IMG/VR virus record: IMGVR_UViG_3300028734_000012
Coordinates: 62,001 to 126,000 of that record
Direction: 5' to 3' (one strand)
Origin: a virus
DNA length: 64,000 nucleotides
Shown: positions 6,697-14,987 of the stretch, in pieces
How the letters are laid out: each line of letters opens with the position of its first letter
How positions within the stretch are numbered: position 1 is the first letter of the stretch
Notes under the pieces: model-generated
Told to the model about the DNA's origin: nothing
The model's database searches: none
What the model saw: the letters and a program-made list of their open reading frames with translations, nothing else
Made by a program: the position numbers and the translations under genes

Positions 6697-7157
6697 ACAA
6701 CAAATTAAAAATTTTTATTCAATTTCAAGACAGTAATGATTTAACTAATATTCTAAAACTCAATGAAAATATAAGTGACTTTACTTCTTCTAAATTATTA
6801 TCTAGTAAAATATTAAACAAGTTTGATATTTATTCTTACATAATAGGAGAATCAGAAGCCTATAAGTATTTTATTAAGAAACAATATAGTTGGTTAAAGA
6901 ATACTATATTTACAAGCAAAATAGATGAAGATAACAATATTAATACAGATTTACTAAATTACGAACAACTCAATGTACTAATTACTATAGATAGTAAAAA
7001 TGATTCTAATAAATATACGTTATACGATGATATTATTATAATCGATGGTCAAATTTTAAACGCAACTAATCCGAGAGAAGAAGTAAACAAATATTATTAT
7101 AATAGTTTTAATGAAATCTATCAACATTTAGACTATATGTATTGTTTAGAAAAATAA
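6693..7157 (+). CDS. early protein of unknown function
   Basis: A 154-residue protein, MNNKLKIFIQFQDSND..., with alternating strands and helices and several acidic stretches (IDEDNNINTD, YDDIIIIDGQ). It is the first full gene after the rightward promoter and overlaps the leader peptide stop by four bases. No motif is recognised. Confidence 0.65.
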   Translation: MNNKLKIFIQFQDSNDLTNILKLNENISDFTSSKLLSSKILNKFDIYSYIIGESEAYKYFIKKQYSWLKNTIFTSKIDEDNNINTDLLNYEQLNVLITIDSKNDSNKYTLYDDIIIIDGQILNATNPREEVNKYYYNSFNEIYQHLDYMYCLEK

Positions 7158-7169
7158 GGAGCAACACTA

Positions 7170-7415
7170 ATGCCGTGTGATAAGTTAAATGGATATCCAA
7201 TGTTTCCAGATGGCAGAAAATTTTGTACAGATACTATACCCCAAGGTTTAGAAGCGGGTAATCTATACAACATTGTTTGTAAATGTGATAATAAACCAGA
7301 TGGATGTGTACAACAACTATTTGTATTTACAGATGCCGTAGAAGCTGTTAGAGATAATTTTTGGGGTAAGAGTTGTAAGGCTAATAATATTACAATAACA
7401 GTAAGTAAAATTTAA
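7170..7415 (+). CDS. small cysteine-containing protein of unknown function
   Basis: An 81-residue protein preceded by AAGGAGCAACACTA. It carries C3, C18, C36, C38, C45 and a late C, including CKC (36-38), but not a standard zinc ribbon spacing. The segment FVFTDAVEAVRDNFWGKSC may be a helix. It belongs to the early operon. Not recognised. Confidence 0.65.
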   Translation: MPCDKLNGYPMFPDGRKFCTDTIPQGLEAGNLYNIVCKCDNKPDGCVQQLFVFTDAVEAVRDNFWGKSCKANNITITVSKI

Positions 7416-7433
7416 CAAGGAGTAAATAAAATA

Positions 7434-7625
7434 ATGAAGCATAGCTGTAAAAAATGTTCATCCCGTTGTAATTATTATCCTTATGCTTATGAGGATGTCA
7501 CAAACGAATATATTGATGTAGATGGATTAAAACACCGTGACGGTACGTTACGTTGTAGATATGATAACCATAAGATTACTAAGTTTGTAGTTTGTAAAAA
7601 TTATTTAGATTTTACAAAGGAGTAA
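7434..7625 (+). CDS. small cysteine-rich protein, possible metal site
   Basis: A 63-residue protein with CKKCSSRC near the start and two later cysteines (LRCRYD, VVCKNY), enough for a four-cysteine metal site. It has an AAGGAG ribosome site and lies 19 bp after the previous gene. It may be a small inhibitor or adaptor, but no target can be named. Confidence 0.6.
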   Translation: MKHSCKKCSSRCNYYPYAYEDVTNEYIDVDGLKHRDGTLRCRYDNHKITKFVVCKNYLDFTKE

Positions 7626-7629
7626 AATA

Positions 7630-7818
7630 ATGAAATATATCCATAATCCACAAGTTGATTATGTGCTTAGATTCAAAAATAAAGATTGTTCATATTGGTC
7701 TGAACTAGCATTAATAGATATCAGTAAAATGTTTGAATGTTACAATGGATATAAAGAAAGATATGATTATGTTTATGTAATAAAAAGAACTACTACAGAG
7801 GAATTAATTAAGATGTAA
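7630..7818 (+). CDS. small protein of unknown function
   Basis: A 62-residue protein starting MKYIHNPQVDYVLRF. The ribosome site AAAGGAG overlaps the last codons of the upstream gene. It is rich in Y and D with probable beta strands (YDYVYVIKRT). Not recognised. Confidence 0.6.
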   Translation: MKYIHNPQVDYVLRFKNKDCSYWSELALIDISKMFECYNGYKERYDYVYVIKRTTTEELIKM

Positions 7819-7883
7819 CGGTTAATAAGGTAATATAATATAGCAAGGGGCGATGTCATCTGTCAGTAAATAGACAATTCTAT

Positions 7884-10661
7884 GTGATGAAGTTCTTTTC
7901 TTCTAAATTGAAAAGCGATGGATATAATTTAAATATTTCTTTTTCAGAAGCTAAAGAAACAAAAGAAATTGTTGCATTAGCAGATAACCAAATATTAAGA
8001 AGTATCAGAGATATTTGTAAATATCCTGTTGACTTAGAAGATGTTGAAACTTTATATCAGAGAAGAGATATGTTAAAGAAATTATCTGGTAATAATTCTA
8101 AGGAAATACAAGAGTTACAAGACCAAATTAACCACTTAATGTTTATTCCAGAATACATAACCGTTATTATGGAACACCCAAAACATTACGAGCATATATA
8201 TAGAAACGGCATTATAATTAATGGTATAAAATATAAAAGATTAAGCTGTTCAGCAGGACAAGCTAGAATTTCAACAGTAGCATTATGTAGCGAAGAAATT
8301 ATAGATGAACTAAGAGAGAGATTAGATAACGGCAGAGATAAAGCCATTCCTTTAGCGCCAAGTAAGTATAACGCTTATTTTGGACTATCTGGCTCTGCTA
8401 CATTTAAAGTAAGTGAACCTAATTTTATAGTTGTTAAAGATTATAATAATCTCGCTAAATTCATGACAAACTTTGTTACAGAAACAGCATGGGATAAAGA
8501 TGATACGATTGAGCAAAAGGAAATAGAATTAGAGATGAATAGAACTGACGGGTTAGGTCTAATCAGTCCTAGACAGGCTCAAATTTGGGCTAACGATATG
8601 GAACTAGATTATATACCATCACAGTTTATCATTCGTCAAAGCTTTCTTAAAGGCTTACTATGTACATTTGATATCCATGAATTTTGCAAAGAGAAAAACA
8701 ATAATAACTACATCGTAGATACAGTATATAAAGATAGTAGTGGCAATTACATAAAAGCAGACCTTAGAGAATACGATGTTATCATTAGCGAATCTCAATT
8801 CAAACTATGGAATGCATACCCTAATATAGAGACTTATATCGATAACTACCATAAGAATAAATTATTTTGGGGTGTGGCTCAATATTCTCCAAACCAAGCA
8901 AAGGATATATTAAAATTAAATTATCAATTTATACAAACTCTTAATTTAAATGATGAGGATGTAGAAGTATTATCTAAACAATTTGTAGAATGGATAAATG
9001 GTATTACATACAAGAATATACCATACGCACTCTTATTTCTTTTAGGAACTAATAATACTGAATTGAACATTCAAACGTATTTACAAAAAAGTGATACATA
9101 TTGGATTAAAGCTTTAATTCTAAATCCAGAGTTAATACACGATAGATATATTACTTCTAAAATATATAATCTAATTAAGGTTAAAATACAAAATGGATGT
9201 TTAGGAAATGTTATCGTAGATGGTAATTTTCAATATTTAGTTTCAGACCCATATGGATTTATGCAAGCAGTATGTGGTCAAGAAGTCACAGGCTTATTAA
9301 AGGAAGGTGAATTTTACTCTAACTACTGGAATGATAAAGATATTAAACAAGTAGATTCTATGAGAAGCCCACTTACATATAGAAGCGAACATATTATACT
9401 TAATCTTAGAAACGATAAAGAGTTAAAGAAATGGTATAAATATTGTGATTTAGGAATAATCGTAAACTATCATGGTCATGAAGTTTGCAATTGGGGCGGC
9501 GCTGATTTTGATGGAGATATTTGTGCAACAACAAGCAATAAAGTAATGATTAAAGGTGTATTCAAAAATGAACTCACTGTTTCATATGACCCACCAAAAC
9601 CTAATAAGATAGTATTTACAGAAGATGATTTATACTACGCAGACTTGTTCTCATTTGGCTCTATCATCGGTTCTATCACTAATAAAGGCAGTATTGCATA
9701 TACTATGTTGCCAGTAATAGAAGAGGAATATGGTAGGGACAGCGAAGAAGTTAAATTGATTATATCAAGATTACAACAATGTTGTAAAGCACAATCTGCT
9801 CAAATAGATAAGGCAAAGATAGGTAGAGAGGTAAAAGGTATCCCCGATGATTGGATTAAATATAAAGTTCCGTCTATTGATTCAAATGGGGAAGTGTTAA
9901 ATACTGATGAAGAGTTAGATTTAATTCAAATCCATAATCATACTCTACTAACTAAAAAACCTTATTTCTTTAAATATTTGTATGACGATACAAAAAGAAC
10001 ATATAGCAATTATATAAATACTGTAAATATGAACTGTAAAAATAAATTCTTTATGACAACAAATGAATTAGAAAATCTTAAAAGACAAACAATTGAGCAA
10101 AAAGAATTTATAGAAAACTATTATCGTTATATGCCAGTTACTATTAGTGATAGTCCAATGAATGTATTATGTAGATATATTGAATCAATTAACTTTGATA
10201 TAAAAGCTAAGTTAAAAACAGATGGTAACAATAATATATATAAGCTATATTTAAATAATAAATTTGAATTTAATCAAGATTTATACAATAAAGTAATACA
10301 AGTAATTGATGATTCATTAAAATCTGCAAGATACATATGGGCTAGTGCAAAAAATAATAAGAAAGATTATAATAACGAAGAGAAGGAGACTACCCCATAT
10401 CCATTATATGCTGAAATATTAGGTAGTAAACTGAACGAATTAAATAGTAATATATATGAATTAACAAATTATGTTGTAAAATATTTTTATGAGTATAAAC
10501 CGTCATCTAATAAGGATATATTATGGTCTGTATATGGTAAATATATCTATCATAATTTAAAGCAAAAAAATAATAATATTTGTTACTTCCCATTTCCAGA
10601 TGATAATGGAGACATTATTTATTTAGGTAAGAAATATAGTCTAAGAGAGGTGACGTTATGA
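7884..10661 (+). CDS. YonO-like single-subunit DNA-dependent RNA polymerase
   Basis: A 925-residue protein. Residues 541-545 read DFDGD inside NWGGADFDGDICATTSNK, the metal-binding loop of the two-barrel RNA polymerase superfamily in the form found in SPbeta YonO and in eukaryotic RNA-dependent RNA polymerases. The upstream context GIIVNYHGHEVCNWGG and the earlier LSCSAGQARIS fit that family, and the length is close to YonO. The family is known to include a phage polymerase that transcribes DNA as a single chain; a role in transcribing later phage genes is inferred. The GTG at 7884 or ATG at 7887 lacks a clear ribosome site; AAGGGG at 7845-7850 is properly placed only for an in-frame CTG at 7860, so the true start may be upstream. 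The next gene overlaps by four bases. Confidence 0.75.
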   Translation: MMKFFSSKLKSDGYNLNISFSEAKETKEIVALADNQILRSIRDICKYPVDLEDVETLYQRRDMLKKLSGNNSKEIQELQDQINHLMFIPEYITVIMEHPKHYEHIYRNGIIINGIKYKRLSCSAGQARISTVALCSEEIIDELRERLDNGRDKAIPLAPSKYNAYFGLSGSATFKVSEPNFIVVKDYNNLAKFMTNFVTETAWDKDDTIEQKEIELEMNRTDGLGLISPRQAQIWANDMELDYIPSQFIIRQSFLKGLLCTFDIHEFCKEKNNNNYIVDTVYKDSSGNYIKADLREYDVIISESQFKLWNAYPNIETYIDNYHKNKLFWGVAQYSPNQAKDILKLNYQFIQTLNLNDEDVEVLSKQFVEWINGITYKNIPYALLFLLGTNNTELNIQTYLQKSDTYWIKALILNPELIHDRYITSKIYNLIKVKIQNGCLGNVIVDGNFQYLVSDPYGFMQAVCGQEVTGLLKEGEFYSNYWNDKDIKQVDSMRSPLTYRSEHIILNLRNDKELKKWYKYCDLGIIVNYHGHEVCNWGGADFDGDICATTSNKVMIKGVFKNELTVSYDPPKPNKIVFTEDDLYYADLFSFGSIIGSITNKGSIAYTMLPVIEEEYGRDSEEVKLIISRLQQCCKAQSAQIDKAKIGREVKGIPDDWIKYKVPSIDSNGEVLNTDEELDLIQIHNHTLLTKKPYFFKYLYDDTKRTYSNYINTVNMNCKNKFFMTTNELENLKRQTIEQKEFIENYYRYMPVTISDSPMNVLCRYIESINFDIKAKLKTDGNNNIYKLYLNNKFEFNQDLYNKVIQVIDDSLKSARYIWASAKNNKKDYNNEEKETTPYPLYAEILGSKLNELNSNIYELTNYVVKYFYEYKPSSNKDILWSVYGKYIYHNLKQKNNNICYFPFPDDNGDIIYLGKKYSLREVTL

Positions 10662-11452
10662 TTGATATAAACCATCAAACAGAATATACTAAATATGTAT
10701 TAGAAAATGGATTTCAAAGTGATAATATTCTTATGGAATTAAAATTACTTGCTGTTTATATGAGGGATGTATTATTATACAAGCCGAAGAAACGCAAAGA
10801 AGAATTAATCAGATTTTGTAGAGAGAATTATAACGATTTTAAAGAACGCAGAGATTATTGGTTAATTAAAAAGTCACTAGGATATTCTACTAACAAAAAA
10901 AACAAATTGATTGACTTCTATGATATTAATTTATATAACAATGAAATGAAATTTATTTCTGGTCAAAATATATCAGATGATGCAAAAAGATTGTTGACGA
11001 CTTTATTAATTGAACATAAGAAAAGTGAATATCGATATAGTATCTTTCATGATGATAAATATATGTCTAACTTGTGCGGTGGTAATTCTACTAAGTATAG
11101 TTATTATAAAAAGATTAGCCATATATCAAATTCACAAGATATAAATTATCTAATTGGAGATATTGGTAATGATATTACTTTGATTGATAAAGATGCTACA
11201 CACGGATTATTCAAGATAACATTTATAAATCAAATTGTAGAACATGATACTCTATGGATGAATGTCACTGACTTTGAAAATTTAGGTTGGTATTATGATT
11301 TATACATAGATAATAAAAAAGTTGGTATTTGTAAGCAATGTGAAAAGTTATTTAAACAAACTGGTAAATATCAATTGTATTGTAAAGAATGTGCTGTTAA
11401 TATAGATAGGATTAAAGCAAGAGAAAGAATGCAAAATCTTAGAAATAAATAA
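10658..11452 (+). CDS. zinc-finger partner of the RNA polymerase, unknown function
   Basis: A 264-residue protein whose ATG overlaps the polymerase stop (ATGA), so the two are coupled. The C-terminus holds CKQC...CKEC (about 226-229 and 244-247), a zinc ribbon, followed by a basic helix (RIKARERMQNLRNK). The N-terminal 200 residues are charged and helical (RKEELIRFCRENYNDFKERRDYW). It could be a specificity or clamp factor for the polymerase. That role is inferred only from coupling and the nucleic-acid-binding look of the C-terminus. A terminator follows about 94 bp downstream. Confidence 0.6.
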   Translation: MIDINHQTEYTKYVLENGFQSDNILMELKLLAVYMRDVLLYKPKKRKEELIRFCRENYNDFKERRDYWLIKKSLGYSTNKKNKLIDFYDINLYNNEMKFISGQNISDDAKRLLTTLLIEHKKSEYRYSIFHDDKYMSNLCGGNSTKYSYYKKISHISNSQDINYLIGDIGNDITLIDKDATHGLFKITFINQIVEHDTLWMNVTDFENLGWYYDLYIDNKKVGICKQCEKLFKQTGKYQLYCKECAVNIDRIKARERMQNLRNK

Positions 11453-11545
11453 TATGTTCGATTCTTAAACTTACATAAAACCTATATTATGATTGAAAAA
11501 TTAGGTGTTGAAATTCTACCAATTACATGATAGAGAAGGGTAAAT

Positions 11546-11579
11546 AAAATCGAGTGACTTAATCGTTACTCGATTTTTC
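11546..11579 (+). terminator. intrinsic terminator after the polymerase operon
   Basis: AAAATCGAGT (11546-11555) pairs with ACTCGATTTT (11568-11577) around a 12-nt loop, followed by TCTTTG. It separates the polymerase pair from the following genes. The bases 11453-11545 hold no gene I can support beyond a 13-codon frame. Confidence 0.8.
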
Positions 11580-11616
11580 TTTGTCAAAAATAAATTATAA
11601 AAGGATTGAATACTAA

Positions 11617-11793
11617 TTGAAGTATGTCACTAAAAGCGAGTTTGAGTTGCTACAAAAGGCAGGATTATTAATAGCGGATAAAAACAATAAAAATTTTAAT
11701 ATTACTAGCCAGAAAAAGAAAGCCCCTAGAGGGAAACACTATGTCGAGGAAACTAAAAAGATAATGGAGTTCCTAAAAAATCTTAATAAGTAA
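11617..11793 (+). CDS. small basic protein, TTG start
   Basis: A 58-residue frame from TTG (11617), 12 nt after AAAAGG, to TAA at 11791: MKYVTKSEFELLQKAG..., with a basic middle (SQKKKAPRGKHYV) and an amphipathic end (EETKKIMEFLKNLNK). The leader AAATAAATTATAAAAGGAT before it is repeated almost exactly before the next gene (about 11,800-11,818), which supports both starts. The basic character suggests nucleic-acid binding. Confidence 0.6.
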   Translation: MKYVTKSEFELLQKAGLLIADKNNKNFNITSQKKKAPRGKHYVEETKKIMEFLKNLNK

Positions 11794-11825
11794 AAGAAAA
11801 TAAATTATAAAAGGATGATAATATT

Positions 11826-13055
11826 TTGGGAAATGACCTAAGAAATATCGTTGTTGACACAAGTTCCTTAATGGAGAATGACGGTATCCTTGATGAGTTA
11901 ATCAATGTTTACAATGTTATTATTAACATCGTAGTCGTAGAAGAACTTGACAATTTAAAAACAAACAAAGATTTTGACAGAGCATTTAAAGCCAAACGCG
12001 CTATTAGAAGTTTAGAGAAGTACAAAGATTCAGTACAATTTGATTTAGTCCGTAAAGCAGATGAAGCCTTTACTCAAAATCAATATAACCTTAACGATGA
12101 TGTTATCGTTACTTGCGCAAAACTTAATAATGCATATCTAATGACAGAAGATTTAAATCTTAGAATTAAAGCAAACGTTATCGGTGTTACATGTTCTACA
12201 AAAATAGAAACATCTAATACATATAAGGGTTTTAAAAGAGTTAAATTATCTGATGTAGAAACTGCATATTTTTATGAGCATATGAACGAGAATCAATTTG
12301 ATTCGCTTATTAATGAATACATTGTTATCACTAATAATGTCGAAGCTTTCGAAGATACATATCGTTGGGACGGAAATAAATATATACCTATTAAAACAAA
12401 GAACTTAACTACTGTTGCTTTCGGTTCAGAAATTAAACCTAAAGATGTTTACCAACGTATGGTAATTGACAGTATTCTAAATAATACAATGACTGTTATC
12501 GCAGGAGAAGCAGGAAGTGGTAAAAGTCTATTAGCATTGGTAACTGCTATGTACTTAGTTGAAAATAGAAGCAGTAAATACGAGAGAATCGTTGTACTTG
12601 CTAACCCAACTAAAACCCGTGGTGCTACAGATATGGGATTCTATACTGGTAGTGCTATGGAAAAACTTATGCAATGTTCAATCGGTAATGTCTTAAACAC
12701 TAAGTTTGGTGAACGTAATGGCATTGACCAGTTGATTGCAGGAGATAAACTTAGACTTGTTAGCATGGCTGATTGCCGTGGTATGGAAGTTAGAGATGAC
12801 GAAATCCTATATATCACAGAAGCCCAAAATACAACAGTAGATTTAATGAAATTATGTCTATCAAGAGCAAGTTCAGATTGTAAGATTATTATCGAAGGTG
12901 ATTACAATTCACAAGTAGATAGTAATATGTATGAGAATAAGAACAATGGTATGAAACGTGCTATAGAGGTATTAAAAGGCGAAGATATCTTCGGATATGT
13001 CGAACTTCAAAATGTATGGAGAAGCAAAATTGCTAATCTTGTATACAAATTCTAA
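11826..13055 (+). CDS. phoH: PIN domain-PhoH ATPase fusion (PhoH2-like)
   Basis: A 409-residue protein starting at TTG. The N-terminal PIN ribonuclease domain (about 1-130) keeps its acids: VVDTSSL, VVEELDN, NDDVIVTCA and TEDLNLR. The C-terminal PhoH domain has Walker A GEAGSGKS at 227-234. The Walker B segment reads EILYITEAQN, where the family normally has DEAQN, so the usual aspartate is a threonine. PhoH2-type fusions are known RNA helicase/nuclease proteins; in the phage a role in RNA turnover is plausible. It lies before the ClpP-like gene with a 25-bp gap. Confidence 0.85.
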   Translation: MGNDLRNIVVDTSSLMENDGILDELINVYNVIINIVVVEELDNLKTNKDFDRAFKAKRAIRSLEKYKDSVQFDLVRKADEAFTQNQYNLNDDVIVTCAKLNNAYLMTEDLNLRIKANVIGVTCSTKIETSNTYKGFKRVKLSDVETAYFYEHMNENQFDSLINEYIVITNNVEAFEDTYRWDGNKYIPIKTKNLTTVAFGSEIKPKDVYQRMVIDSILNNTMTVIAGEAGSGKSLLALVTAMYLVENRSSKYERIVVLANPTKTRGATDMGFYTGSAMEKLMQCSIGNVLNTKFGERNGIDQLIAGDKLRLVSMADCRGMEVRDDEILYITEAQNTTVDLMKLCLSRASSDCKIIIEGDYNSQVDSNMYENKNNGMKRAIEVLKGEDIFGYVELQNVWRSKIANLVYKF

Positions 13056-13080
13056 AATAAATTTAAGGTGGTTAGCTTAG

Positions 13081-13686
13081 TTGGGATTAACTAAAAATGA
13101 ATCTGAATATATAGAGTTCAAACCACAAAATGGTTTGGTCGCACAAATGAAGTTATCATTGGTACTAAATCAAAGAAAGATTTTCTTATATGATGATGTA
13201 AGTGAAAATTCTATTTTTGAATGTATTTACTATCTATATAAGTTAATGGATATGGATAAACGAACAGGAGAAAAATCACCGATTGATATTTTTATTAATA
13301 GCAACGGTGGATATGTTGACGATGGTTTAACATTAATTTCTTTAATTGAGTATATGAAAGATAACGGTTATGATATAACCACAATTAATATGGGTAGAGC
13401 ATATTCTATGGGCTTTATGATATCCATCTGTGGCACTCATAGGAAGTCTTATAGATATGGCAGATACATGGTTCATGATATCTCTTCATGCGCATACGGC
13501 AAGGCACAGCAAATGCAAGAGGATATTGAGGATATGAAGATATCTAGGGCTGTGTTGTATGATATTATCCAAAAATATACTTCTATTACTTTAGAACAAC
13601 TAACAGAATGGCAAGAGAAGAAGATAGATAAATTCTTATCGGCACAAGAACTATTAGAATTAAAAGGAGTAGATGAAATATTATGA
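13081..13686 (+). CDS. ClpP-like serine protease
   Basis: A 201-residue protein with TTG start and ribosome site AAGGTGG. The ClpP fold motifs are clear: DIFINSNGGYVDDGLTL (oxyanion region), GRAYSMGFM with nucleophile S109, YMVHDISS with H132, and KKIDKFLSAQELLELKGVDEIL with candidate D183. The triad looks intact. Phage ClpP-like proteins often process the prohead, but here the gene is about 20 kb from the capsid genes, which have their own protease-like gene at 33,361. It may instead act on host or early phage proteins. It overlaps the next gene by four bases. Confidence 0.8.
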   Translation: MGLTKNESEYIEFKPQNGLVAQMKLSLVLNQRKIFLYDDVSENSIFECIYYLYKLMDMDKRTGEKSPIDIFINSNGGYVDDGLTLISLIEYMKDNGYDITTINMGRAYSMGFMISICGTHRKSYRYGRYMVHDISSCAYGKAQQMQEDIEDMKISRAVLYDIIQKYTSITLEQLTEWQEKKIDKFLSAQELLELKGVDEIL

Positions 13687-14042
13687 GTGAAATTAAAGAA
13701 CAACCTATTCAGTTCTCACCAGAGGAAATGGATATGGTTCAATCCCCTAGTGATTATATCGAAGAAAACATTATCCATTTAGATACAAAGAAATTGGATA
13801 AAGCTAGATTAGATGATATTTTGTTTGCTAAAGGCATCAATTCGGTTTCAGAGTTATGTGGTGCTATCAGTGCTTTAGTTAGCGTTGGTATCTCACCACC
13901 TATGGCTATGATGTATCTATCGGAGCGTGAGGGCACTATTTTAGCAATGGAACATACTCTTAACCTTAGTAAGATAAACGCTAATGCGACCGTAGAAGCT
14001 TCTAAATTTGAAAGTATTAATCTTCAAAAAAATATGTTATAA
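13683..14042 (+). CDS. protein of unknown function coupled to the ClpP-like protease
   Basis: A 119-residue protein whose ATG overlaps the protease stop (ATGAG). The N-terminus is acidic (FSPEEMDMVQSPSDYIEENI); the middle has a small-residue helix (LCGAISALVSVGISPPMAMMYL) that could be hydrophobic packing or a short membrane segment. Coupling suggests an adaptor or substrate of the protease. Not recognised. Confidence 0.6.
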   Translation: MSEIKEQPIQFSPEEMDMVQSPSDYIEENIIHLDTKKLDKARLDDILFAKGINSVSELCGAISALVSVGISPPMAMMYLSEREGTILAMEHTLNLSKINANATVEASKFESINLQKNML

Positions 14043-14058
14043 TTAATTTCTAAATCAC

Positions 14059-14087
14059 TTGACAAATTAATTGGATTATACTATAAT
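14059..14087 (+). promoter_or_regulatory. first of three tandem promoters
   Basis: TTGACA 14059-14064, 17 bp, TATAAT 14082-14087, followed by ATATATAGA. It matches the shared promoter type and starts just after the preceding operon ends. Confidence 0.9.
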
Positions 14088-14147
14088 ATATATAGAAACA
14101 AAAATACATATTAAAAAAAAGAATTTTTAATTAATTTAGAAAACTAC

Positions 14148-14176
14148 TTGACAAACAATATAAATTATACTATAAT
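14148..14176 (+). promoter_or_regulatory. second of three tandem promoters
   Basis: TTGACA 14148-14153, 17 bp, TATAAT 14171-14176, in the same ATTATACTATAATATATATAG context. An AAAAAAAAGAATTTTTAA block precedes it, as it does the third promoter, so the units look duplicated (89 and 98 bp apart). Confidence 0.9.
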
Positions 14177-14245
14177 ATATATAGAGACCAAGTAAATAAC
14201 AAAACTTAATAAAAAAAAGAATTTTTAAAAAGTTTTAAAAATTAC

Positions 14246-14274
14246 TTGACAAACACTACAAATTATACTATAAT
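14246..14274 (+). promoter_or_regulatory. third of three tandem promoters
   Basis: TTGACA 14246-14251, 17 bp, TATAAT 14269-14274, same context. It lies directly before two structured RNA elements, the HU gene and the tRNA cluster. Confidence 0.9.
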
Positions 14275-14298
14275 ATATATAGAGAACAGAAACACTAA

Positions 14299-14352
14299 AA
14301 GATACTTACAGCTATTAACTACATAAAAATTATATTTTTTATTTAGTATCTT
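14299..14352 (+). ncRNA. ACAGC hairpin element, copy A
   Basis: AAGATACT (14299-14306) pairs with AGTATCTT (14345-14352). Directly after the 5' strand stands TACAGCTATT, and an inner A/T stem (ATAAAA/TTTTAT) fills the loop. It is one of six copies in the window with the same layout and a covarying outer stem. Confidence 0.7.
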
Positions 14353-14359
14353 GTTTTTT

Positions 14360-14432
14360 AAGGCACTTACAGCTAACTAATAATAGAAAGAATACATACT
14401 AAATATATATTTACTTTAATTATTAGTGCCTT
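14360..14432 (+). ncRNA. ACAGC hairpin element, copy B
   Basis: AAGGCACT (14360-14367) pairs with AGTGCCTT (14425-14432), again followed by TACAGCTA, with an inner AATAAT/ATTATT stem. Relative to copy A the pair T-A becomes C-G and A-T becomes G-C, so pairing is kept while sequence changes. It lies 7 bp after copy A and about 70 bp before HU. Confidence 0.7.
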
Positions 14433-14504
14433 GGTAATATCGCATTTAAAAGTGAAAGCTTTTAAAAATATAAAATATTTATGAATTAAAGGGAGAAAAT
14501 CAAC

Positions 14505-14786
14505 ATGACTAGTAAAACATTTATTAAAGCAGTAGCAGATGCTACAGGTAAGACACAGAAAGACACTAAAGCATTCCTTGACGGTGTAGAGACAGTACTT
14601 AAATCAACAGTCGCATCAGCAGTTGTTGGAGAAAAAGTTAAAGTTCTTGATACTACATATACAGTTAAAGATGTATCCGCAAGAGAAGGCAGAAATCCTG
14701 CAACTGGTGAATCTATTTCAATTCCTGCAACAAAGAAAGTTGCACTTAAAGTATCTAAGGATTTCAAGGATGTAGTTAAAGCCTAA
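14505..14786 (+). CDS. HU-family histone-like DNA-binding protein
   Basis: A 93-residue protein of normal HU length. It starts MTSKTFIKAVADATGKTQKD and contains the HU/IHF arm signature GRNPATGESISIPA, followed by KKVALKVSKDFKDVV. The ribosome site AAAGGGAG is good. It is known that HU bends and compacts DNA; in phages it can shape packaged or replicating DNA. Three tandem strong promoters and two structured RNA elements precede it, so high expression is expected. The tRNA cluster follows with no terminator between, so the tRNAs may be cotranscribed. Confidence 0.92.
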   Translation: MTSKTFIKAVADATGKTQKDTKAFLDGVETVLKSTVASAVVGEKVKVLDTTYTVKDVSAREGRNPATGESISIPATKKVALKVSKDFKDVVKA

Positions 14787-14835
14787 TTTTAACTAAAACG
14801 GATATAATGCTTAAAATATTATAAACGCTTAGATG

Positions 14836-14865
14836 AAGCCGTGAGTGATGGCTTAAAATCACTCA
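14836..14865 (+). ncRNA. H-type pseudoknot before tRNA-Ile
   Basis: Stem 1 AAGCC (14836-14840)/GGCTT (14850-14854); stem 2 TGAGTGAT (14842-14849)/ATCACTCA (14858-14865); loop 1 is one G and loop 3 is AAA. The geometry is that of a classic H-type pseudoknot. It ends 5 nt before the tRNA. Confidence 0.7.
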
Positions 14866-14870
14866 AATAT

Positions 14871-14945
14871 ATCACTGTAATTTAACTGGTAAAATACGAA
14901 ACTGATAATTTCGATTTCTAAGTCCAAGTCTTAGCGGTGATACCA
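14871..14945 (+). tRNA. tRNA-Ile (GAT)
   Basis: Acceptor ATCACTG/CGGTGAT, discriminator A and encoded CCA; anticodon stem CGAAA/TTTCG with loop CTGATAA (anticodon GAT); T-stem CTAAG/CTTAG with loop TCCAAGT. All arms pair. Confidence 0.88.
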
Positions 14946-14947
14946 TT

Positions 14948-14980
14948 TGGGTTTGTCATATAATGGTTATTATGTGACGT
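14948..14980 (+). pseudogene. 5' half of a tRNA, cut off by the homing endonuclease unit
   Basis: TTGGGTTTGTCATATAATGG followed by TTATTATGTGACG has the look of a tRNA acceptor strand plus D-arm (AATGGTTA). The anticodon and 3' half do not follow; the sequence runs into the leader of the HNH gene. It is probably a remnant. Confidence 0.35.
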
Positions 14981-14987
14981 GATTTAA

